From Atrichornis clamosus (lineage: Eukaryota > Chordata > Aves > Passeriformes > Menuridae): a stretch of DNA of 64,000 nt. The translations under genes were made by a program, and so were the position numbers. Numbering within the stretch: position 1 is the first letter of the stretch; the number at the start of each line of letters is the position of its first letter. Where the stretch lies: positions 56,740-120,739 of the forward strand of contig WBMZ01003058.1 of assembly GCA_013400975.1 (NCBI GenBank), read 5' to 3'. Shown here piece after piece: positions 1-9,200 of the stretch. Under the pieces are notes generated by a model. That model was not told the DNA's origin and searched no databases. It worked only from the letters and a program-made list of their open reading frames with translations.

Positions 1-206
1 AGTTACATTAATCCAGAGCCTGTATTTCTTGCTCTGCAAGATCCAGCACTGGCCAAACAGCAAAGACACACGTAAGCAGGTCACTGCTTCAGTTAATACA
101 GGAAGCAGTTCATACGTAACATTTTTTAGAAAAAGCTGACATGTCTGCCCCGTAGGCAGTTGCATTGTTTGCTTCTGACTGCTTGCTGGTTTTGTTTTGG
201 CTGCAG

Positions 207-282
207 AGTGACCATGTATGATTACCAGGCAATGTGCAAGGTACCCTACCACCACCACAGCGGCGCCCGGCCCCTGCTCAGT
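207..282 (+). CDS. CACNA2D4: CACNA2D4 coding exon (first in window)
   Basis: The acceptor is a T-rich tract ending GGCTGCAG. The first base completes an Arg codon begun in the exon to the left; 25 codons follow, from [11 protein letters not shown] through a His-rich [11 protein letters not shown]. The donor is AGT|GTACGT, leaving phase 0. The MYDYQAMCK and HHHS motifs are characteristic of the alpha2delta-4 C-terminal region. Confidence 0.88.
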
Positions 283-3200
283 GTACGTATCTGTCTGCAC
301 ACCGCCCTCCCTGGGCTGGGCTTTCTCCTGCAGGGCATCTCCAACACCTTGGTGAAGCACGTGCCACAAAAGACTTTAGTAGATGTTTGCTCGGGAATGT
401 CCAGACTCATCTCAGGCAGACTCCTGAGGCAGGGGTGGCCACTGGCGGTGATTTCCAGTGTGGCTCTCTATTGGCACATAGGATCTCAGTAAAAATTAGA
501 AGGGCTGGGGAAAGGACAGAAACTAGACTACAGCAGGCTTCACCTAAAAGCCAAGGAATGAGCTTGCAGCTGAAATGAACAGGAATGTTTTTACAGGGCA
601 TGGTTTTACTCAGCAGCTCAAGAAGGAGAGTTGCATTGTCAGGGAACAGAGTATCTGGGGAAAACTGAGTCATACGGGGAAGGATGAGTGAGCCTGGAGC
701 AACAGAGAGTGTGAGAATGCTGGTAGCTCAGGGAACAAACTAACAGAGTGAAGGGTTGCAATGCAACCTCCAAATGCAACCTCTCTTTAGGCTCATACAA
801 AATCATCATCTAATCCTACTCCACATTCCTAACCTGGCCTCAAACAAGGCAGAACAAAGTAATTATTCAACATTTAGGCCATTTCAAACTAGTAGACACA
901 GCCCTAGAGAGGGATGTGTTCATTCTTGTTATCATCCTTTGATACTGAAAGGAGTGCTGGAAATACTCCTTACAGCTTGACATTGTAATTTTTTTCCAGT
1001 AAAAGAATTTTCAACAAAATATTACCTTTTAACAACATTTTTAACAATAAGTCTGTTTTGCAATGACTGTACATAAGCTGGCTAGATAAAATATTGTGAT
1101 TGTAATGAAAATATTTGCTTGATCATATTCTCCAATTCTGATTACTGAAAGAAATGTTACAAAATATAAGCTAACAAGGTGAGCATTCAGCTTCCATCTC
1201 TCAGCTTCCCCTCTTACTAAAACCCTTGGAAAGGAAGAAATCAAGAAAAGTCAGGTTTTCATATACATACATGAAAATCAGTCAAACTCCCAACCATCTG
1301 TACATTTTACTATTTGCTGACTTGTTTTAGCTGGAGATAAGTCAGCAGTAATGGGCCATTATCTTGCGTCCCATGTCTACTGCTTCTGGTTTGGGTTTGA
1401 GGACACAGGCATGATTATGAGAGGGAGAGATGAAAATTAGACATGGTTACCATGAAGAAAAGAAGCAGCAGTATCCTCTGCAGATGAACTGTCCCTGGGA
1501 TAATGCTGGATTTCCAATTTGTATCTGAAAAGCAAGAAGATGATAGAAGTCATGCCATCTTGAGGAAAAGCTGGATGAAAGCAGAGTTAAGCATAATCAA
1601 TCAACAGCAGATAATACTAAATCCTGGGCAATGCTGTCGCTTGTCCCAGAAACACCACTTGCTATCAAAATACAAAAGCATCCTAAACTGGTGGTGTCCC
1701 ATTTAGCCGTGTTTCTCTCCAGCTCTGAGCTCTGAAGGTCATCCATACTGGAGAGAAATCATCAAGCAATTACATCTTCAAAGTCCTTCATATATTCCTG
1801 ATAAACTCCCTGACCCTGATGGGGAAGGGGTGAGGAGATATTATTAGTAGCAAGGCAGCTCTGCTGGCTTTTGATGTATTTTCAACACTTTCCAGTGATG
1901 CCCAGACCTTGAATTTCCAGCCTGTCTTCAAGACCTCTGATCAGGGGAGGGAATTGGTCTGAAATGTGGGGTCCTGCATAACAATTACAAATTTTCTGAC
2001 CAGGTCCTTATGGTATTTCTCATATCTTCTTTTGTTCTCCAGCCAATTTATGCCTTTCTAGCTGCAGTGAAATGGCTGATAAGTGATTTCCTCATGTGAG
2101 TACCAAAAGATGGGGGTGTTTGGAAGGCTCAAACCAAGAGGGGCAAGAGCTGAGAAGGCTGCAAGCAGAAGCCCCTGTGTAGGTCACTGCTGTCAGCCTT
2201 CTCCTGACATTCAACTCTGTGCCTTGCTCCTGGGAGACAGAAAGCTATTACTATTCCCATTTTGAGAGGCAGAGGCCCGGAGTGGGTCTGGGATTTACCT
2301 GAAGTCACTCAGTACAAAGTGCCTGAGTCAGAAATAGGACTTGGGTCTCCTGGGGCTCCGTGCAGATCCTTGATGCTGAGTCCTCTTGCCTGTCTCCTTC
2401 GCCCGTGATGAGCGATGCACATCTTCCTTTCACAAGGGAGAAGGCTGAAGAAAGCAAGCCAAGGAGTCAGGTCTGAGTGCCAGGCAAGGGAGGAGAGAAG
2501 GGAGGCTCTCCTCTGGGTTTGGGTTCACCTCAAACGTCTGGGGTGAATCAGAGTTCAAGCTCAATTTAGGATAAAAGTGCCACTGCTCAGCTTGCTGCAC
2601 ATGCAAAAGGGCAGATGTGGTAAAGATCCAGCTCTCAGGGCTTTACCCTATTGGTACAGAATAATTCAATGTGGCGTGTAGTTACCTCCAAGTAGCCAGA
2701 GTTTGGGCTTCTGATGGCCACCATGCCTACTCCTCAGGTGGGTCCCACAGTGGCTGAATCCCCTCCCAGCCTCAGGGGCTGCTGTACTCATTCCTGCCTT
2801 CACTGACAAGCCTCTCGCACAGGATATACTTCAGGAAAAAGCCCATTCAGATCTTCCACAGTACAGATCCCACAATACAGAGCTACATTCTATCATGTAG
2901 AGAGGGGAAAAAAAATTTAAAAATAAGAAAAAAAAATCAGACTTCCACTGCCAGCAAATTTTTAGTAAACATTTTAGAACTGATACTCGCTGGGTGACAG
3001 GGCCATCTCCCTGACACCTGCATCCTTCCAGGCTGCTGAAAAAGCATCCTCTGTTCTTGCTCTTTTGACAGCTTCCTTGTGGAGTTTAACATGAGTAGCT
3101 TCTGGCACTCAGACAACTTGGCAGATGGTGAGTACACAAGAGTCCAGCCGCCCCACAGCACGTGAGTGTTACAGCCACTGGTGACAGAAGAAACTGATGG

Positions 3201-6200
3201 GGAAGCCTGGCCTGGCGAGGATCCTGCCATCTGCCCCACACCTCTTCCTCCACAGACACTGGAATCCAGCTTCCAGATCCCACCACCATCACATCTACCC
3301 CCATTTCCACCCCCATTTCAGACTGCCAGAGCACCAGGGTGGTCAGGGTGAGGTCTGTGCTGCTCAGAGCACACTGTTTGCTTCCCTCAGGGTAACTTGC
3401 TGAGGAAGGGGAGATACTTCTTCCTGAGGACCCCTACCCTATGTGCAGTGGAATGAGAGAGGCCATCAGATGCAAAGCGCTTCTGTTGAAAGACTCCTTC
3501 CAGTCTCCTACAGGATAGGACAGAGCAGGGGTGGAGCAGCAGGCTCTCCAGAGCCTGGCAGGGGTCCCAGGAAGCCAGACAGAAAACTTAGACTTCGATA
3601 ACGTATGGCAGGTTTCACTTTCCCACTGGACCCACTCTGGAAGAGAGATGATGGCGCATGGCATTGCACAGCAGCCAAGTGCAGCAGAGGAGTATTTCAG
3701 ATCCAGTGACCTGTCCTGAAGCTCTAGTGCTGCCTGCTAAACACATGCCAGGAATCTCCTTAGTCCTATTCCTGCCCCTGCAGGCAGGGGGAATGTTAAT
3801 GGCCCTGAGGAGACTCAAGGGGAAAGGTGAGGTGTGCTTGGCGCAGCCATGTAGGGGCTGTTTCTACCATCTCACTAATTATTGAACACTAATGGTGCTT
3901 TTAGTGGAGACAGTGGCACCTTCCATGCCAGCTGTGGGGCTGAGTCTTCTGCACTGAACTCTCCTGGCATAATGGGGAAACAGTCATTTTTCTGAAAGCA
4001 AAATTCCCTTGTAGTCAGAGAAGGAGGCCATGGCTGGCTCCTGTTTCTGTCCTACTCCCCTGCTCCAAAGAGGAGGCAGTAGAAGCTGCAGCTGTCCCTT
4101 AAGCAGCCCTGGCTGCTGTGTAACACACATCAGGATAACAGGAGTGGCCCCATGCAGAAATCAGTGAGGAAGAGTCAGCTGAGCAGGTGCAGTAATCATG
4201 GCAGGGCTGCAGAGACTGCTCATTCTGGAGAACGGGCTAACATGGCATTCCTGCAGGCAGCTGCTGTGGATGCTCCGTGGCTACAGCTTGATTTAGTCTT
4301 GAAGAGATGTGAGAAAAAAGGGAAGGGGTTCTCACTGCTGTCTTGCTCATCACCATTTCCTTTTGTGCCTCCTGTGTCTCGTTCCCACATCACCTCCATG
4401 ACTGCCGTGTGCAAATCCATCTGTTCGTGGCACTGCCATCTTGTGAAACTGTGCCGTGGCTCCATCGCCATTGTGTGTCTGTGTGTCATGGGACTTCTCC
4501 AGCCAAGGCTGTCTTCCATCACTGTAAGTAGAACCACTTAACAGCGGGGAAAAAAAGGAGAATTAACTAAAAATTCCAGGGTAGAAAAGACCTTTTTCCA
4601 CCTTTTATACAGTGGGGAACTTGCAGAAAGGTGTGACAGGGACAAGGCAGTGCCCGGCTCTATTTCCCTGCTCTGCAAAGAAGAGGTGCTGTTGCTCATT
4701 TAGCCAGCTGAGCCGGGGATTGAAGGTCTGTCACTGAGAAATTGATAAAAGAAGGAACAGACAAGCCTCCTCAGGAGCTGCAGTCCCAAACAACATCGTC
4801 ACTCCTCACTGTGGTATGGCTGGGCCTGGGGCCCGTGTACCATGGCATGTCCTTCACCTTGGTTCCCAGCTGACCCATTCTTTTCAGTTGTTATTCCCAA
4901 ACCAAAGACCAACCCGTGACTTCTTGCAGGAAAAACTATACAGGTCTTGTAAACTTCAGTTATTAAGAGGCAGCTTAAGTCTTCTTTTCCACACCCCATG
5001 GCTTAGCTCCTTCTCATAAATCCCAGCCTGGCTCCAGGATAATGCAGAACGACTTTCAAGCGGTTCAACTGATAAGTATATGCTCTAGCTCATAAATCCA
5101 CTCCTGCAGGCGAGTTAGAAATTTCTCCAAGACAGAGTCCAGACTGTGGCTGTGTTTGTATCTCTCTGCTTCCATATCTGGCTTGTATTTGCCAATTTGC
5201 TCTCTGCCCAGCAAGATGTATGTGTGAGACAGAGATAGAGAGACAGTTGGAATGTGTCTTACTGTATGAAGAAGAGGAAGAGCAAGAGAGGGTGTCTACA
5301 GATGAACAAAATGAGTGTCCATGTGTGTGGGGGAGTAGCAGGGTGGAAGAATACTATTGGGGCTGGAAGAAATGGATTGCACATGTTGTTAAGAAGGGGC
5401 TGTAGATTTTTGCCAGAGACGTTAACATTTTCTTGACTGCATGCCAAGGCTGGTGTATGCAAAAAATATGAAGCAAAGGAGACATTTTGTGAGAGAGAAA
5501 TTGAGCACACATTTTTTCCGGGTTATGTGCTGAGGAATTAACGATCAGGGATGTAATGCTCGCCCTTGCCTGACTGTGTACCTCTGGCTCTGCAGCACTG
5601 AGCCTATTTCTGCTTCCCAAGTTCTCTTGTTTTCTGGGAAGCTGAGACTTGTGTTGGAATATGGGCGTGATGTATTCAGACTGCACTCCTCATACAAATC
5701 TGCTTCTCAGAGGTGGTGAGAAGACATGTTTGCTGCCACAGATTTTTCACTGCTCTCAGCATCTCAATTTCTCTCTGTGTTTATAAGGGCTTCTGCTTTT
5801 ATGGACATCACCACAGGTTTGAAAGCTTTTAATTAAGCCAAAAATACTTCCAGCCAAGGCATGCAGCATAGAAAGAACTATTTCTAGAATTCTGTAGATC
5901 ATGGAAGTTTCTTTTTTTACTGCATGGTAATGTACACAGAGGATATTTTACAAGATAATTGATTAAATTCTATGTGTTATATTGGTAACTAAGTGGCAGA
6001 TTCTGTCACGCGTCCCAGAGTAAATCCACTGACTCGGGTGCGTGATTTATGCTGGTGGGAAAGAGTTCACAATCTGGGCTCTATAGTTCATAACAAGGCG
6101 CAGCAACAGCCTTTGCTGCTCAGAAGGATTGGTTGCCAAATGTCTGACAAAGTCTTTCTGAAGTGCAGATGGTAGCAACGACAGCCTGGAATTAACTCAC

Positions 6201-9200
6201 TCTTTGCTATAAAGTTTGCAATTTGTTATCAGCTCCTCTGGCTGTTTACTAATCCCTGACCACCAGACTCTCAGGGTGCTGATAACATTTTGATGTCCAG
6301 CATGTGCATGCAGAGGCTCAGCCCAAGCCTTTTGCTGATGATGTACATGCTACTGGGCTTCTCTGAACTTCTCAATACTGCTGCAGCTGCATTGCTTCCA
6401 AGCAAATTAAGTGGCAGTAGGCTTAAGCATAATCTCTGTCATAGGTCTTGTCTGTGCACAGAAGTTAGGAGATTTTAAAGCAGCTTCTTTTCATTCAGAA
6501 TGTGCCAAAAAAAAAAAAAAAAAAAGAGTTAAGATGGTCTGTGAGGGTATTTGTGCCAGTTTAAAAATACAGCTTGGTGCTGGCCGTGTTTATCCTGAGT
6601 GTGGATCATCCAGTCTTTTAAATTGACTTTCCTCTTGTTGGGCCTGGTTCTCCAAGCCCACCCAGTCCAGCACAACAGCCCTTATTCAATGCTGGTTGAG
6701 GCTGAGAGGCCTCAAGTGAACTTTTCTTCTGCATTTTCCAAGCTGATGGTCTCCTTCCCTCCTCCCTGCACCCCGTCCTTTACACCACTGTTTTTTATAT
6801 TGCTTTAACTCCATCTGATTTGATGATATTGTAACAGGAACCTGGAGCTAGTGAAGGATGCCATTTTTACCAGGGACAGGGGGAAGAGAGTCCTGTTATG
6901 TCAGAACTCTTCGCCACTCCTGACATGAGCCATATGCTAAATTCTTGGGAGTAGTCTGCCCCAACTTTATCAGGTCACCTTTGTGGTCGTCACAGAGATT
7001 CTTCTGAGCAAGAACAGCACAATCCATTGCCAACAGCTGTGCTGCAGTGGCCGTGCTGTAAATCCAGGGGTAGCACAACAGGACTTTGATGGTTTGTGGC
7101 TGAGGGACCAGCGTGTGCTCTTGCCACAAGCATGTCCCTAAGGTCTGTCCCTGGTCCAGACTATGATAGCCTGGCCACGGGTTTCAGGGTTTGGAGCTGC
7201 TTTCCCAGCCCCAAGTACTGTGAACTAAGGCTGAAAGAAAGGGCTCCCTCTCTGTTTCTCACACTCCTTTAATCTTAGTTTAGGGACTTTGCTGGCCAGA
7301 ATACAGTTACTTGCCCTGAAGCTGGTCAGAGCTAGAAAGCAAATGCAGCTTCTCTCCTTACTACATAAACAGGGATATTCTGTATGTCCCATCAGAAGTG
7401 CCTAAGCCTGTGAAACTCACCTCAGAAACAGGGTCTTCTTCAGCGCATCCCAGAGCTCCTCAGGACTGTTTGTCCCTGTGATGGGTCGCTAGTCAGAGGC
7501 ATTGTCCATTAGCAAAAACGGGAGAGGCTTTTCCGTGCTTCTGCAGTGTGGGATTTGCACAGAGGGACGGTGAATGGTGGCAGAGCACAGCCAAACAGCC
7601 CCTGGCTGGTGGCAGAGGTGCTGCCGGCCCCTGAAATGACAAGTTTGGGTGATTAATTCAGTGTGAATCCAGGGTGAATACAGAACAAGGCATTGTGCTG
7701 AAATCAGGCTTTGTGTGCTTTTGAACCTGTGCAAAATGAACCTGACCATGACACTGAAAGGTGGGTCCCACAGTCTGGGATGATTTAAGCTGTGGGCTGC
7801 CTTGTGAGTGCTGTTTTTTGAGACTTCTGAAGAAAAGCAGAAAGCACAATTACCAGGGGCTCTGCACTGCAGGGAGAGGTTTGAGTACTCATCATATTCA
7901 CCTGGGCAAGGCATTAAAGGGAAGATTGGGCTGCAGTTCCTGGCTCTTAATGGATGTCTTGTGTTGCTGGATTGCCATGGTGGAGAGAAAAATCAGAGAA
8001 AATCATCCAGTTTTTCTCTCTCTGGCGTAATCCACGTTGTTTAGACGGCAAGCTCTGCGGGGAGGTGCCTGCTGCTTTCTGCCTGCTCTGGCAGGCTCTG
8101 GGGAGAGGAGACCATTGCTCTCAGCAGTGAGGGTTTTACAGTGATGCAAATCACCCATCGAATCATGGATGCCCTCGATGCCTTCTTACCATACATTTGC
8201 TCATTAAAATCCATGTTGCTGCATTTTTCCGTAAATCTTCAGGGCTTGTGCTGCAAGGGATAAAATGGCCATTCTCCACATCAGGAGGATCCTCTTCTGG
8301 TCCCCCTGGCAGGGCTCCTGTGGCTGCTGTGTGGGTGGGGGACTGCAAAGTGAGGCTGTTGTGCTCAGACCCAAAGCTGATGTAGAAACCATTTCTCGTA
8401 CTTGCTGTTGGCTGAGCCACAACCACCTCTGCCCTAGCAACAAAGCTTCACATTTCCATCAGCAACATTCCCCTGTGTCTTACAGAGGCAGGAGCTGGCT
8501 TTGCTACATCCAACTGCAGAAAATAATTGCCAGAAGGGCCCAAGGCAGTAGTTTCAGGCAAGACAGATTTTGCTGAACTCCTCGAAAGAATGCTCTTACT
8601 TCTTGAGGGAGGCTTAGTAAGGCGGTTCAGCTCCCCCTCATCCCCAAATTAGTTTGGGAGTCCCACAGAGTGTGACTGATGAGTGATGGAGCAGCTGCTC
8701 CCTCCAGGAGCCAGCGCTGTTCATTAGCTGGGTCTCTGCTGGTCCTTGAGAGCTGTCATCTGTTTCCCTGTGGTCTCAGGCCAGATCTGTTTGCTGGTGG
8801 TGGTTTCTTCTTAACATGACACGTATTGAACCCCTCAAATTTCCTGCTGTGGGCCCACTCTGCAATGTCAGTGGGCTCAGGAGGGATCAGCAGTTGATGG
8901 AGAACCCCACCACAGACGCAAGGTTCCCGCAGGGGTAGATCCCTTGGCACAGGCCTGGAGCACCAGCCCAGGCACCAGCTTTAGAGTTTAAAAAAGTGCA
9001 TGAACCAGGGCTGGGTTAGGCAGGAGGGGCTTCGTTAACACTGCTGGTTCAGTAGGACCCCTTTGAACACAGGGGGCCTGTGCCCAAATGTCGCTGCCAG
9101 CATGTGCACGCAGAGGCTCGTGCCATGGGGGTCCCTGGGGTGCTGGGGCCACTGAGGCCCCACGGCTGCAGCTCCGGCATAGCAGGGTCCAGGCCTGCTG

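Noticed and set aside
6507..6525. Poly(A) run as the tail of a retrocopy
   Set aside because: No target duplication or gene-like sequence upstream; treated as a simple repeat.
7489..7914. 141-codon minus-strand open frame in a CACNA2D4 intron
   Set aside because: Overlapped by several comparable frames on both strands and no family resemblance; consistent with chance.
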